Below are positions 16,750 through 26,836 of a DNA stretch of 64,000 nt, in pieces. Position 1 is the first letter of the stretch. Each line of letters starts with the position of its first letter. Under the pieces are notes generated by a model. The model searched no databases. It had not been told where the DNA came from and saw only the letters and a list, made by a program, of their open reading frames with translations. This DNA comes from Acidobacteriota bacterium (GTDB lineage: Bacteria; Acidobacteriota; Blastocatellia; RBC074): NCBI GenBank assembly GCA_016196035.1, contig JACPYM010000125.1, positions 1-64,000 of the forward strand, given 5' to 3'. The position numbers and the translations under genes were made by a program.

Positions 16750-19488
16750 TTATTTAATACTGACCTTGACCGTGTTCGCCGCCTTGCCATCCGCAGTCAA
16801 CACCAAGTCAACCTCGCCACGTCCCGCCAAGGCGCGCGGCAACGGCCCGACATTGATTTGATCGAGGCCCACCAAATCACCCTGCGCTCCGACAAAGCTG
16901 ACGGGCGTCTCGACACCGCCAATCCGGCAAGTGACGGCGGAGAGATTGCTGCGTCCGCGAATGCCGGTGCCGAATAGCAACAGCACGGCCTGCTCAGTGC
17001 TCGCGCCCAAATCTATGGGGATGGGTACGAACCGATTGGCGTTGGCGTCGAACTGCGCGACCGGCTCGAAGCTTTGTGAACCATCGGTTCGCACCCGCAA
17101 GGCGACCGCTGCTGCGACGCCTTGCCCGTTGCCGTTGGCGCTAAACAAACCTGGCGCTACACGAGCGACGTTGATTTCCCCGAACGAGGATTCGTTCAGT
17201 CCGCTTAGCATGAAAACGACGGCTTTGCCCGCTGCGGTGCCTGGCGGCAACTGATAGTTGACTTGACTCGGTGAGACGAAAAAGAGCGGGGCGTTGCGCT
17301 CAACACCGGCACTGTCGCGCACGGTAAGGCGTGTGCCGCCCAATGAAATCGGCAATGGCACTGAGGACGCGGCTTGCGTTGTCGTAGCCAGATTGGCGCC
17401 GAAAGCCGCGACGATGGTTTCGGCGGCGATTTCATTGGCGCTGAAGCTGGCGGCAGAAGTATTCGCCAAGTTGGCCGGTTGCAGATGCGGATTCGTGGCA
17501 GCAAAAACACCGTGCCCGGTCGTTCCCGCAAACAGCAGGTTGCCGCGCATAGCGAGACTGGTGATGTTACTGAAAGGCAAGCCTGCGTTAATGGGCGACC
17601 AGTTATTGCCGTTGTTCGTGGAATAAAAAATACCCGTGGAAGAGGCGGCGTAAAGCACATCGCCATTGAACGCAAAATCATTGACGAACAATCCGGTTTG
17701 CGCGCGCACAAAACTTGCGCCGTTATCTGTCGAAACCGCGATATTGCCCACATTGTTGGCGCTGTAGCTGTAATACACATTGTTTCCACGCGCGGCTACT
17801 TTGAAAGCTCCGACAGGCGTTGCCCCCAGATTCGCCGGGTTGAAATTGGCGCCGCTATCGGTCGAGCGCAACAGGTTCGTCGTGGTTCCGGCGAAAAGGT
17901 AAACGCCATTCGCCGCCAAGCGCGCGGGCGTCGGGGTTAACGACCTGCCGCCGTTCAATTGCGTCCAACTACCGGAATCTGCCGCGAGCTTGTGCACGAT
18001 ACTGAAACTGAGGGCATACACGTCATTGCCGCTGACAGCCAGGTCTGTGATGGTTGAGGCGCTGGTCAAAGCCAAGCCGCGATTGACCGCCGTCCACGTT
18101 GTTCCGTTATCGCTGGAAAAGTACGCCCCGCCATACGCCGTGCCAGCCAGCAAATCGTTGCCGCGTGCGAGCAGCCGCCGCACGTTATAGGGGCGACCAT
18201 TCAAATTCAACGTTGTCATGGGAAGCCAGTTTTGCCCATCATTCGTGGAACGGAAAAAGCCGCTGTCGCCCGCAGAGGCCACCAGCACGTTGTTATTCGC
18301 CGCCAGTGCGGTCATTGCGGCAGCGGTCAACCCGGTTTGACTGGGCGTCCAACTTAGTCGGTCGGCGCTTAGCGCGAACAATCCGCCCGAGGTGCCCAGC
18401 AAGGTTGCTTGTTCTGTGCGCAACAGCGCATAAACAGTGCTGCCCATCGGCAAGCCGCGATTACTGAGGTATTCGCTCCAGTCTCCATTGAACGAAGCGA
18501 TTCCTCCCTGGCAGAGCGCCAAAGGATATGGTTGCGCATTCCCGTCTGCCGCAAATCCCTGGACATTGGTCAGCAAGGAAACCGGCGAAGTACTGCTGCC
18601 TACGTTAAAGCCAATGCTGCTGGACCCCACCGGAAACCAACTCTCACCGTTGTCGAGCGAGCCGTAAACCTGCGGCTGGTTGTTCGAATAAAAGAGCGTG
18701 CCGACATAAAGGGCATTGCTGTTCAGCGTCAAAGCAAACACCGCAGGCGTGCCGTTATTCGGTAAACCTGACGTGAGCGCCCGCCAGGTCTGCCCTTGAT
18801 CTGCAGAGCGAAATACCCCGAGGACTGCGCCGCCTGCCAAGCCGGCGAACAAAGCGCCATCCTTGGACACTATGGCGTTAATTCTGCCGCCACCGGGCGA
18901 GCCGCGTTCCTGCCAACTCAGCCCATTGTCCGTTGAGCGAAAGACGCGCCCGGCAGCGCTGCCTGCATATAACGTAGACTCGCTCTGCGCCAGTGCCACG
19001 AGGGAAACATTCGCCAGCGTATTGTTCCAACGCTGTCCCCCATCATCGGTATAAAAAACGCCGCTGCTGGTCGCGGCAATGACCGCCTTGCCGACTGCCA
19101 AGAGATTGTTGATTGTAACCGTGCTCAGGTTGTTGCCGCTCGCGCGCCAGGTTTTGCCGTTGTCAGTAGAGAGAAACACTCCACGCCCGCTCGTGCCAGC
19201 GTAGATGCGTCCACCTTCGCTTGCCAGCGTAAAGATTGTGCCTCCTTCTAACGGCGCCAGCGCGCGCCATTGACTCGCACTCTGTGCAGGATCAAGGAGC
19301 GCTGCCGTCTGCCGCCCATTCACCAACGGTTCATTTATTGCGCGCGCGTGCTTGCTCGAACCGAAGGAAGTTTCGCCCGTGGAGTGCGCCGTGCGAAGCG
19401 GCAGAAGCGCAAGGAGCGAGATCACGCATACAACCAGCAGCAGGGTTGTCGCGGAGTGAATGGTTGAAGACAAAGTTCGAATCAACAT
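16750..19488 (-). CDS. Secreted BNR/Asp-box beta-propeller protein with TIGR03437-type C-terminus
   Basis: This is a 912-residue exported protein. Signal sequence: residues about 10-35 (TTLLLVVCVISLLALLPL). Residues about 65-660 consist of repeated blades with sialidase-type Asp-boxes (FLSTDNGKTWRA, FYTDDGGQRWNN, VFRSTDNGLSWQE, FFRSTNDGQNWLP), giving one or two propellers of the BNR/Ycf48/VPS10-like kind. The last about 220 residues are the acidobacterial TIGR03437-like domain (PLFFVSPSQVNYQLPPGTA, VAPGLFSANGNGQGVAAAV, LLFGTGIRGRS, VGLDQINVGPLPRALAGRGEVDLVLTADG in pieces). The function of this C-terminal domain is unknown; a surface or sorting role is speculation. Start 19488 has GGAG 7 nt upstream. 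The gene follows the next TIGR03437 protein by 60 bases on the same strand. Confidence 0.9.
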   Translation of the reverse strand: MLIRTLSSTIHSATTLLLVVCVISLLALLPLRTAHSTGETSFGSSKHARAINEPLVNGRQTAALLDPAQSASQWRALAPLEGGTIFTLASEGGRIYAGTSGRGVFLSTDNGKTWRASGNNLSTVTINNLLAVGKAVIAATSSGVFYTDDGGQRWNNTLANVSLVALAQSESTLYAGSAAGRVFRSTDNGLSWQERGSPGGGRINAIVSKDGALFAGLAGGAVLGVFRSADQGQTWRALTSGLPNNGTPAVFALTLNSNALYVGTLFYSNNQPQVYGSLDNGESWFPVGSSSIGFNVGSSTSPVSLLTNVQGFAADGNAQPYPLALCQGGIASFNGDWSEYLSNRGLPMGSTVYALLRTEQATLLGTSGGLFALSADRLSWTPSQTGLTAAAMTALAANNNVLVASAGDSGFFRSTNDGQNWLPMTTLNLNGRPYNVRRLLARGNDLLAGTAYGGAYFSSDNGTTWTAVNRGLALTSASTITDLAVSGNDVYALSFSIVHKLAADSGSWTQLNGGRSLTPTPARLAANGVYLFAGTTTNLLRSTDSGANFNPANLGATPVGAFKVAARGNNVYYSYSANNVGNIAVSTDNGASFVRAQTGLFVNDFAFNGDVLYAASSTGIFYSTNNGNNWSPINAGLPFSNITSLAMRGNLLFAGTTGHGVFAATNPHLQPANLANTSAASFSANEIAAETIVAAFGANLATTTQAASSVPLPISLGGTRLTVRDSAGVERNAPLFFVSPSQVNYQLPPGTAAGKAVVFMLSGLNESSFGEINVARVAPGLFSANGNGQGVAAAVALRVRTDGSQSFEPVAQFDANANRFVPIPIDLGASTEQAVLLLFGTGIRGRSNLSAVTCRIGGVETPVSFVGAQGDLVGLDQINVGPLPRALAGRGEVDLVLTADGKAANTVKVSIK

Positions 19489-19548
19489 AGTAGCTCCGGC
19501 TGATGTGCTTGCTCTCAGCGAGAGTCATTGCCCCACGGCAGACCCGCT

Positions 19549-21510
19549 CTAGGCGCCAAGCATGTCGAATAAAGAAGAATCGTTTCGCGAGCCTGACCAG
19601 TGGCGTTGTGGTCTGCCCAGGGCCGGTTCAAGCAGCACTTCTGTTGCTCGCGCCGGTTCCCATTCGCGAAGTTGACAAAACCATTGCTCTACCTGCACCC
19701 GCACCGCCGCGCTGGCATTGCCTGCCAGATCAACCAACTGCACCTCCACATCGCTGGGCAGGAAAACGGCATTGCGAAAGTTATAGCTCAACGTGAAATT
19801 GACCGTTCCAGCGGTCTGTCCGCTGAGATTCAGGAAAGCGCCGGTTGCTTCGAACGCTCCACAAACCGCAGAGCCCAGAATGCGGAAGCGCAGTTTGGCG
19901 CTGTTAGCCAACGCGCCATTGAACGCAATATCCCCGTCGGCATCGGTGAAATTGAAACGTCCGCTGAGCGTGGCGACACCGCTGGCGAAGTCGGGTTTAT
20001 TGAGACTGGCGTTGGTGATGCTGGGAGTTGGATTGACCGCTGTCCCGCCGATGTTCACGCGAACGGTGTTGGCGGTTTTGCCATCCACAGTCAGCACTGC
20101 ATCTATTTCGCCGCGTCCCGCCAGACTGCGCGGCAGCAGCACATTGGCTTGATCCAAACCGGCGAGATCGCCCTGTGCTCCGGCAAAAGAGACTTCAGCG
20201 GTTGCGCCGCCTAGACGCGCACTGACGGCAGCGAGCGCGCTGCGGTTGCGGAAGCCGGTGCCGAACAACAACAAAAACACGCGGTCAGTGGCTGGCCCCA
20301 GATCAAGTGGTACGGCGACAAAACGATTGCTCGCCTGATCGAAGCGTACCAGCGGTTCAAAGCTTTGCGAGTTGTCGGCTTTGACGCGGAGGGCCACGGC
20401 GGCAGCAAGCCCCTGGCCATTGGCGTTGGCGGCAAACAACCCCGGCGCGACAGTGGCAATGGTCACCGTGCCCGTGCCGCTGATCGTGTTGTCACGCATA
20501 ACCGTGACGATTGCCGTGCCGTTCGCGGTTCCGGCTGGAATCAGGTAGTTGATTTGCCCCGGTGAAACGAAGAAAAGGGGAGCCGGGCGTTCGGCCCCGG
20601 CGCTATCTTTGACCTTGATGTTCGTGCCCGCCAAGGCAGTAGGCAACGGTGAGGCGTTCGCGCTCGCCGTTGTCGTCGCCAGCCCTTGTCCGAAACCGGC
20701 GGCGATGCTTTCAGCGGTTAGTTCAGTACCGAGGAAGCTGGCGGCGGAAATAGTCGTCAGCGGCGCTTGCGTCTGCACGGTAAAGGCCGCCGTCGGAAAA
20801 TCGGTGCAATTAGTCTTGCCGACCGTGATGGGGCCAGTGGTCGCGCCTGTGGGCACTTGCGCCGTGATCTGGGTGGCGTTGTTGACGGTGAATGTGGCGG
20901 TGATGTTGTTGAATTTGACGGCAGAGACGCCGATCAAATTGGTACCGGTGAGCGTGACTGCCGTGCCGACGCTGCCGCTGGCCGGATTGATGCCACTGAT
21001 GGTGTGGCAATCCGGTTGTTGCTGCGCGCTGAACGTAGTGCCAGAAATACTTACACTGCCGAAGAGGATGCCGCCGCCACATTGCGCAAAGCCTACGCGA
21101 AAGTTGCTGATGCTGCCGGTCATGGCCGTCGCCGAACTAAAGGTTCCGCGCGCGCGCGGCGCTTCGCCGGTCACGAAGGCGATCCCGCCACAGCCGACCT
21201 CGGCATCAAATTGATTGTTGCTGATGGTGGTGGTGAAGCCGCACAGCTTGTATACACAGGTGCCCAGGCCCGAAAAGCTCATCCGGTAATCAACTTCCAG
21301 ATTGACGACACGGCCTTGTTCGTCAATCGCAAACTTGATTGGCAAATCCTGCGCGGTGCGGCCCGTCCAACTGCCACGGGTTTGGGCCGGGACGGATTGT
21401 GCCTTTGGCCGCAGCCGCTGGTTGGAATGGTGAGCCGAGAGGCTGACGGACGTGCTGAATATCGTCAGCACGCAAACAAAGCCTAACAACATTCGGTTAA
21501 AGCGTCGCAT
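19549..21510 (-). CDS. Secreted IPT/TIG-domain protein with TIGR03437-type domain
   Basis: This is a 653-residue exported protein starting [18 protein letters not shown] (signal peptide). The N-terminal third is a cysteine-containing beta domain ([37 protein letters not shown]). An IPT/TIG-like immunoglobulin fold follows ([21 protein letters not shown]). Next comes the acidobacterial TIGR03437-like module ([63 protein letters not shown] in pieces), then a C-terminal beta domain ([12 protein letters not shown]). The start at 21510 has GGAG 5 nt upstream; the open frame extends further without support. Probably surface-exposed or extracellular; ligand unknown. Together with the 16750-19488 gene it forms a likely two-gene unit. 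Confidence 0.88.
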   Translation of the reverse strand: MRRFNRMLLGFVCVLTIFSTSVSLSAHHSNQRLRPKAQSVPAQTRGSWTGRTAQDLPIKFAIDEQGRVVNLEVDYRMSFSGLGTCVYKLCGFTTTISNNQFDAEVGCGGIAFVTGEAPRARGTFSSATAMTGSISNFRVGFAQCGGGILFGSVSISGTTFSAQQQPDCHTISGINPASGSVGTAVTLTGTNLIGVSAVKFNNITATFTVNNATQITAQVPTGATTGPITVGKTNCTDFPTAAFTVQTQAPLTTISAASFLGTELTAESIAAGFGQGLATTTASANASPLPTALAGTNIKVKDSAGAERPAPLFFVSPGQINYLIPAGTANGTAIVTVMRDNTISGTGTVTIATVAPGLFAANANGQGLAAAVALRVKADNSQSFEPLVRFDQASNRFVAVPLDLGPATDRVFLLLFGTGFRNRSALAAVSARLGGATAEVSFAGAQGDLAGLDQANVLLPRSLAGRGEIDAVLTVDGKTANTVRVNIGGTAVNPTPSITNASLNKPDFASGVATLSGRFNFTDADGDIAFNGALANSAKLRFRILGSAVCGAFEATGAFLNLSGQTAGTVNFTLSYNFRNAVFLPSDVEVQLVDLAGNASAAVRVQVEQWFCQLREWEPARATEVLLEPALGRPQRHWSGSRNDSSLFDMLGA

Positions 21511-21759
21511 GTTCACTCCGTTTTTACAGGACAGGGTTTGTGGTGATGGCATTGTCAGCCACGAACGGCGGGTGTAAATTGCCGCCCTCTTCAACAGGCA
21601 AACAATCCAACACCCGCCGCGAAGCAGTTGGGCTTCACTGGCTACATGCGCCAACTGGGGCTGAAGTGGTGGAGTTGCGCAAGAATTTTTTTTCAGCCGC
21701 CAATGCGCTCGTTGCCAGTCAGTCAGTGCAATCCTTTTCCCTTAAGGAGGCCACATCCG

Positions 21760-22374
21760 ATGCTGACCGAAACCCCGCGAGCAGAGGCCGCGCCCGGCGC
21801 GGTGACGCAATTGCTGTTGCAATGGCACAACGGTGATCAAGCCGCCTTCGACCAACTCTTCCCGCTGGTTTACGAAGACTTGCGGCGGCAGGCGCGGCAG
21901 GCGTTGCGCGGCGAGCGGGCCGGGCAGACGCTGGAAACGCGCGCGCTGGTCAACGAGGCCTATCTGCGGCTGGTCGAGGCCGGGCGCGTGGATTGGCATG
22001 GGCGCGCGCACTTTTTGGCGATTGCGGCGGAGGTGATGCGGCGCGTGTTGGTGGAATGCGCGCGCCGCCGCCAGCGCCACAAACGCGGCGGCGAATGGAC
22101 GCGCGTGACCCTGGATGAGTCGCTGGTGATCGAACGCGAAGGCGTGACCGATTTGGTGGCGCTGGATGAAGCGCTCGAATGGCTGCGGCAGTTCAAGCCG
22201 CGCAAAGCCCGGGTCGTCGTGTTGCGTTTCTTTGGCGGGCTGACCATCGAAGAGACAGCGGCGGCCTTGGGGATTTCGACCGATACGGTCAAAACCGATT
22301 GGCAGACGGCGCGTTTGTGGCTGGCCGAACGGCTGGGCGGAAAGGAGGCACATCATGAATCAAGCGCGCTTTGA
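21760..22374 (+). CDS. ECF-type RNA polymerase sigma factor (SigK/TIGR02999-like)
   Basis: This is a 204-residue sigma-70 family protein. Region 2 is recognisable in 'ALVNEAYLRLVEAGRVDWHGRAHFLAIAAEVMRRVLVE' (pieces) followed by a basic segment RRRQRHKRGG. Region 4 is the helix-turn-helix 'RVVVLRFFGGLTIEETAAALGISTDTVKTDW'. This type is widespread in Acidobacteria and Planctomycetes and is usually encoded next to a Ser/Thr kinase instead of an anti-sigma factor. The start at 21760 has AAGGAGG 9 nt upstream. The stop overlaps the start of the kinase gene by 20 bases, so translation is probably coupled and kinase control of the sigma factor is likely (inference). Confidence 0.93.
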   Translation: MLTETPRAEAAPGAVTQLLLQWHNGDQAAFDQLFPLVYEDLRRQARQALRGERAGQTLETRALVNEAYLRLVEAGRVDWHGRAHFLAIAAEVMRRVLVECARRRQRHKRGGEWTRVTLDESLVIEREGVTDLVALDEALEWLRQFKPRKARVVVLRFFGGLTIEETAAALGISTDTVKTDWQTARLWLAERLGGKEAHHESSAL

Positions 22375-25300
22375 CCGGATTGATGCTTTGTTGGAAGGCG
22401 CGCTGGCCGTTGAACCGGCGGCGCGCGCGGCTTGGTTGAAAGAAGCCTGCGGCACTGACGAAACGCTGCGCTGTGAGGTCGCAGCCTTGCTCAGTCTGCA
22501 AGCTGTGGCGGCGCAACTGCCGGAGCGCGCCGATCTGACCGGCGCATTCGTCGAAGAGGCGGCGGCCTTCACCGGTCAGCAGATTAGCCATTACCGTATC
22601 GAAGAGCGCCTGGGCGTGGGCGGGATGGGCGAAGTCTGGCGCGCGTGGGATGAGCGGCTCAAACGCGCGGTGGCGCTCAAATTCCTGCCCGCCGGGTTCA
22701 ATGCCGACCCGGAGCGCGTGCGGCGCTTTGAGGTGGAAGCCAATGCCGCCTCGCAACTCAACCATCCGAACATCATCACCATTTACGAAATCGGCGCGGC
22801 TGCCAGTGAAGCGGGCGGCGCGCATTTCATCGCCACCGAATACGTCGAAGGCCAGACGCTGCGGCAGTGGCTGACCGATCCTGAAACCAAACAGTCGCGC
22901 CGCTTGAGCGTCATGCAAACGCTCGATTGCGCCACGCAAATCGCCAGCGCGCTCAAAGCCGCGCACGCCGCCTGGATCGTGCACCGCGACATCAAGCCCG
23001 AAAACATCATGGTGCGCTCGGATGGGCTAGTGAAGGTGCTCGATTTCGGCATCGCCAAGCTGAATGAAAGGGATGAGGGCGGAGGACTGAGGGATGAAAG
23101 CAGCCGTCCGATTCATCCTTCATCCTTCATCCCTCATCCCTCACTCACCGCGGCGGGGACGATTTTGGGCACGGCCAGTTATATGTCGCCCGAACAGGCG
23201 CGCGGCGCAACGCTGGATGGACGCACGGATGTTTTCTCGCTGGGCTTGGTGCTTTACGAAATGGTGACAGGCGCGCGCTTGCTCGCCGGGGCGCCGCTGG
23301 TCGAAGCGGCGGATGTTTTGCGCGGTGCGCAGGAGCCATTGTCAGCGCAACTGAAATTCGAGCACGCGCCGAAAGAACTCGAACGCATCATCCGCAAGGC
23401 GCTGCGGCGTGAGCGCGCGGAACGCTACGCCACGGCGGGCGAGTTGCTGGACGAGCTGAACAAATTGAAACAGCGGCTGGCCAACCGCACCAGCCGCCGC
23501 CTAGTCGGGTTGGGCGCGCTGGCGTTGTTGTTGGCTACGCTATTTGTGGTGGGGACAGCGCGGCTTTCGATCCATGAAATGTGGGAAGAACAGGTGTTGC
23601 GCGACGGGCACACGGCGGCGGCGCGGCGCGCGGTCTTTTCGCCGGATGGGCGTTTGCTGGTTTCAGTTGGTGAAGACAAGCAAGTGATCGTCTGGGATTT
23701 TGCGAAGCGCGAACGGCTGGCGACCTTCAACGATCACACCGACTGGGTGGCGGCGGTCGCTTTCTCGCCGGACGGGAAATGGTTTGCGACAGGGAGCGCT
23801 GACCAGACGGTGATTGTTTGGGACGCCGTCAAACTACAGAAAGAGGCAGTGCTGCGCGGGCATCGTGGCAGAGTGGTCAGCGTAGCTTTCTCGCCGGATG
23901 GGCAAGTGCTGGTTTCCGCCGATGCTGCTGACGATTCACTGGGTCAAGCCACGCTGCTGTGGCGCGTGGGGAGTTGGGAAAAATATGCGCAGATTCCGGC
24001 TGGTGCTGCTGACGCTAATTCGCCGCTGTTTAGTGCTGGCGGCAAGCGGCTGATCTATCACCGCGATAGTTCGCAAGATCACCTGCCAAATACCTGGGAC
24101 ATGGCGACAGGGCAACCGCTGGGCGATGAGTTCGATTCGGCCTGGGCTGGCAACAACGCCGCGCTCTCGCCCGCTAGCGCGTGGCTGATCAGCATAACCG
24201 CTCAGGGTGAAGTCATCTTTGCCGACTTCAAACGGCGGCGGTTGCTGGGCCGCTTCGAAGCGCATCAGGACAACGGACGCGCGGTTGCCATTTCGCCCAA
24301 TGGGCGGCTGGCGGCAACGGGCGCCGAAAACATCATTCTGTGGGATGCGGTGACGCGGCGGAAGATCACGACGATTGATTACCCGTCCATTGTTTGGAGC
24401 GCGGCGTTTTCGCCCGACGGACGCTGGCTGGTTTCGACGCACGGCGACGGCGGGATTCGGGTTTGGGACGTGGTGGAGCGGCGGCGCGCCGTCGGTTTCA
24501 ACGAACACGACGGCCCGGTGCGCGCCGTGGCCTGGGCGCGCACCGGCAAACGCTGCGCTTCGGCGGGCGAAGATCGTTCGGTGATGGTTTGGAATGCGGA
24601 AAGCCAGCGCCGCGAGATGTTGCTCTTCGGTCATGCCACGCGCGTCGTGGGCCTGGCTTTCGCGCCGGATGGCGCAACGTTGGCTTCGGTTGACCGCGAC
24701 GGAACAGTGATTATTTGGGAACTGGCGCAGCAGCGCGAACGGCTGCGGTTCGCGCATCCGCAGAATGAAGGAGATGCTGCCGCCAACTGTCTGACGATTT
24801 CGCCGGATGGCCGCTGGTTGGCAACTTCGCACGGAGTTTATGACAGCGCCACTGGTCGGCAGTTGGCGGATTTTCAACTCAAGGGGCCTTGGCTCAGCGC
24901 AAACGCAATTTATGGCCTGGCCTTTTCCGCCGATGGTTTGCGGCTGGCGACGGCCAATTCAAATGGCCGTGTCGTCGTGCTCGATACCACGACCTGGAGC
25001 CAGGTTGAAAAGGCCGACTTCACTCCGCGTTCGTTCATCAGTGTCGGGTTTGCGCCTGACGGCAAACAATTGGTGACCGGTGAAGATGGCAAGCTCGTGC
25101 AGTTGTGGACGACGCAGCCGCTGCATCCAACCGAAGTCATTGGCAAACACGACGCGCGCATCAAATCGGTCGCCTTCTCGCCCGACGGCAAGCAGGTCGT
25201 TTCGGCAGGCGATGACAAAGCAATTGCGCTGTGGGATGTCGCCGGGCGTCGGCTGGTGACGCGTATCGGGCTGCACACCGCGCCGGTTTATGCGGTGGCC

Positions 25301-25399
25301 TTTTCACCGGATGGCAAACAGTTGCTTTCCGGCGAGCACGATCATTCGGTGCGGCTTTACACGCGCCAGCGCACGTTGTGGGGGATGAATTGGGATTGA
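22355..25399 (+). CDS. WD40-repeat Ser/Thr protein kinase
   Basis: This is a 1014-residue transmembrane kinase. Residues 1-60 form the helical module typical of sigma-linked acidobacterial kinases (FDRIDALLEGALAV, ACGTDETLRCEVAALL). The kinase domain spans about 80-375: GVGGMGEVW, Lys109 in VALKF, HRDIKPEN 210-217, DFG 230-232 and SPE 278-280. A TM helix (about 383-402) precedes a beta-propeller array of WD40-type repeats to the C-terminus (AFSPDGKWFATGSADQTV, AFSPDGKQVVSAGDD, LWD endings). An odd insert of about 27 residues (about 238-264, Glu/Gly/Ser/Pro/His-rich) lies in the activation loop and coincides with a low-complexity DNA repeat. The ATG has AAGGAGG 6 nt upstream and overlaps the sigma gene. 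The likely role is extracytoplasmic sensing through the propeller, with the kinase regulating the partner sigma factor. Confidence 0.93.
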   Translation: MNQARFDRIDALLEGALAVEPAARAAWLKEACGTDETLRCEVAALLSLQAVAAQLPERADLTGAFVEEAAAFTGQQISHYRIEERLGVGGMGEVWRAWDERLKRAVALKFLPAGFNADPERVRRFEVEANAASQLNHPNIITIYEIGAAASEAGGAHFIATEYVEGQTLRQWLTDPETKQSRRLSVMQTLDCATQIASALKAAHAAWIVHRDIKPENIMVRSDGLVKVLDFGIAKLNERDEGGGLRDESSRPIHPSSFIPHPSLTAAGTILGTASYMSPEQARGATLDGRTDVFSLGLVLYEMVTGARLLAGAPLVEAADVLRGAQEPLSAQLKFEHAPKELERIIRKALRRERAERYATAGELLDELNKLKQRLANRTSRRLVGLGALALLLATLFVVGTARLSIHEMWEEQVLRDGHTAAARRAVFSPDGRLLVSVGEDKQVIVWDFAKRERLATFNDHTDWVAAVAFSPDGKWFATGSADQTVIVWDAVKLQKEAVLRGHRGRVVSVAFSPDGQVLVSADAADDSLGQATLLWRVGSWEKYAQIPAGAADANSPLFSAGGKRLIYHRDSSQDHLPNTWDMATGQPLGDEFDSAWAGNNAALSPASAWLISITAQGEVIFADFKRRRLLGRFEAHQDNGRAVAISPNGRLAATGAENIILWDAVTRRKITTIDYPSIVWSAAFSPDGRWLVSTHGDGGIRVWDVVERRRAVGFNEHDGPVRAVAWARTGKRCASAGEDRSVMVWNAESQRREMLLFGHATRVVGLAFAPDGATLASVDRDGTVIIWELAQQRERLRFAHPQNEGDAAANCLTISPDGRWLATSHGVYDSATGRQLADFQLKGPWLSANAIYGLAFSADGLRLATANSNGRVVVLDTTTWSQVEKADFTPRSFISVGFAPDGKQLVTGEDGKLVQLWTTQPLHPTEVIGKHDARIKSVAFSPDGKQVVSAGDDKAIALWDVAGRRLVTRIGLHTAPVYAVAFSPDGKQLLSGEHDHSVRLYTRQRTLWGMNWD
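23062..23144. repeat. In-frame low-complexity inverted repeat inside the WD40 kinase gene
   Basis: GGGATGAGGG- and GGATGAAA-type units on the left (23062-23099) are mirrored by TTCATCCTTCATCC and CCTCATCCCTCA units on the right (23112-23143). The segment is a multiple-of-three insertion relative to the usual kinase layout, since DFG and the SPE motif flank it in the same frame. It encodes a low-complexity activation-loop insert. It is another case of palindromic DNA tolerated in frame. Confidence 0.75.
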
Positions 25400-25401
25400 G
25401 G

Positions 25402-25528
25402 CAACCTGGGTGCGCAGCGCTTCCAGCGTGCAGTCTTGGCATAGCACCTGATGAATCTGAAAGGAAACCCTTCGGCATTGTTCGGTCTTTCGCCAAGAGC
25501 ACGCTGGAAGCCGTGCGTACCCAGGTTG
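25402..25528. repeat. Palindromic repeat, family A copy 1
   Basis: Imperfect arms (25402-25430 and 25500-25528) carry the family core CTGGGT-CGCA-CGCTTCCAGCGTG. The element starts 2 nt after the kinase stop. Its interior contains AAGGAAACCCTT, the reverse complement of the GGGTTTCCTTT found in copy 2, so this copy lies in the opposite orientation. The element separates the kinase from the convergent epimerase gene. Confidence 0.87.
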
Positions 25529-25535
25529 AGCGCAT

Positions 25536-26528
25536 TCAGTTCCGCTCAGCCAACCCCAGTGCCTTCATCTCATAAGCCAGCGTCTCGCGCAGCCCCTCCG
25601 CCAGCGGCCGCGCCTGAAAGCCCAACTCGCGTTCCGCCTTCGCGCTGCTGCCCAGATAGGTCGCGCCCGCCGAAACGCGCAAGGTTTCAGAGGCAAAGTT
25701 TTCCGGCACCGGCACGAGCTTTTCCATTACGCCCATCATCCCCGCCAGCACCCGCAACATGCCCGGCGAGCCTTTCAAACGCGGCGCTTTGATACCGGTG
25801 ATTTGTTCGGCCAGTTGCAGCGCATCCACCAACGTACACGGCGGCCCGGCGATGATGTAGCTCTCACCGACGCGGCCTTTTTCCATGGCCAGCAAGTGGC
25901 CGCGCGCGGTGTCGGCGACGTGGGCCCAGCAATAGGCGACTTGGTCGGGCACGAGGGGCAGGCGTCCGCGCAGGTAATCGCGCAAGGCGTTGCCGATGGC
26001 GCTGGTGTCGCCGGGGCCGTAATTGACGCCGGGTTGCACGATGACCAGCGGCAGCCCCGCTGCGATCAGCGGCAGCGCGACTGCGTAATGCGCTTGCCAC
26101 TTGGTGCGGTCGTATTCGCTGAGGTGCGCGCCATTGAAGCGGTACGCTTCGTCTACGATTTGGCCGTGCGTGTCGGAGTTGACGGCGAGGGTGCTGGTGT
26201 ATACGCCTTTGGGAATGCCGAGTTCGCGCATGAGTTCGAGCACGTTGCGGGTGCCGCCGACGTTGATCTTTTTGGCGGCGGCTTTGTCGCGCGCGCCGAC
26301 TTTGTACCAGGCGGCGAGGTGAAAGACGCCGTCCACGCCGGTCATGGGCGCGCGCATGCTTTCTTTATCGGTGATGTCGCCGGGCGCGAGTTGCAGGCCG
26401 AGTTGGGCCAGGTCTTGCGCTTGGGCGGAGTTGCGGACGAGCGCGGTGACGTGGTGTCCGGCGGCGGCGAGTTGGCGCGCGACGTGGCCGCCGATGAACC
26501 CGGTTGCGCCGGTGATGAAGTATTTCAT
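25536..26528 (-). CDS. NAD-dependent epimerase/dehydratase (HpnA/dihydroflavonol-reductase-like)
   Basis: This is a 330-residue extended short-chain dehydrogenase. The N-terminal NAD(P)-binding motif is TGATGFIGGHVA. The active site resembles the atypical type: Ser/Thr in 'GVYTSTLAVNSD' and YDRTKWQAH providing the Tyr-x3-Lys pair. 'VIVQPGVNYGPGD' is typical of HpnA and dihydroflavonol reductase-like enzymes. The protein is likely cytosolic and acts on a sugar or isoprenoid-type carbonyl; the substrate is not deducible. The start at 26528 has GAGGAG 10 nt upstream; the frame extends to 26735 without support. Its 3' end abuts repeat A1, and it is convergent with the WD40 kinase. Confidence 0.88.
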   Translation of the reverse strand: MKYFITGATGFIGGHVARQLAAAGHHVTALVRNSAQAQDLAQLGLQLAPGDITDKESMRAPMTGVDGVFHLAAWYKVGARDKAAAKKINVGGTRNVLELMRELGIPKGVYTSTLAVNSDTHGQIVDEAYRFNGAHLSEYDRTKWQAHYAVALPLIAAGLPLVIVQPGVNYGPGDTSAIGNALRDYLRGRLPLVPDQVAYCWAHVADTARGHLLAMEKGRVGESYIIAGPPCTLVDALQLAEQITGIKAPRLKGSPGMLRVLAGMMGVMEKLVPVPENFASETLRVSAGATYLGSSAKAERELGFQARPLAEGLRETLAYEMKALGLAERN

Positions 26529-26836
26529 GCGGGTATGCTCCTCTTGCTGGATGTCTTTGCGGCAATGAATTGCGGCGCGGAATATACAGACTTCCAGCAA
26601 AATAAACCACGAAGCAAACGAAGCAAACGAAGAGAGCGGGGCTTTCGCGGCACCCGCTGGCGCATCTGCTGAAGACGTTGCCCTGATCCAGGAATCAGGA
26701 TTGCCGTGCAAGCGTGCCGGTCTGCGACTTTGCAAAAGCCCAGCTTGGGTTGTGAGGCGGGCGGGCGGCTGATGACGAAACCGGTGGGCTACGCTATGCT
26801 CTGCCCGCCGAAAGCTGGGTTTGCAAAAGGCGCATC
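26529..26836. other. 308-bp divergent promoter region with a half-repeat
   Basis: This region is between the minus-strand epimerase and the plus-strand LuxR/MalT-type gene. It contains ACCACGAAGCAAACGAAG near 26606-26625, closely resembling the inner arm of element G (45358-45387) but without its mirrored partner. A CGCTATGCTC hexamer context near 26790 also occurs in front of the histidine kinase at 11181, a possible -10. No gene is supported. Confidence 0.4.
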
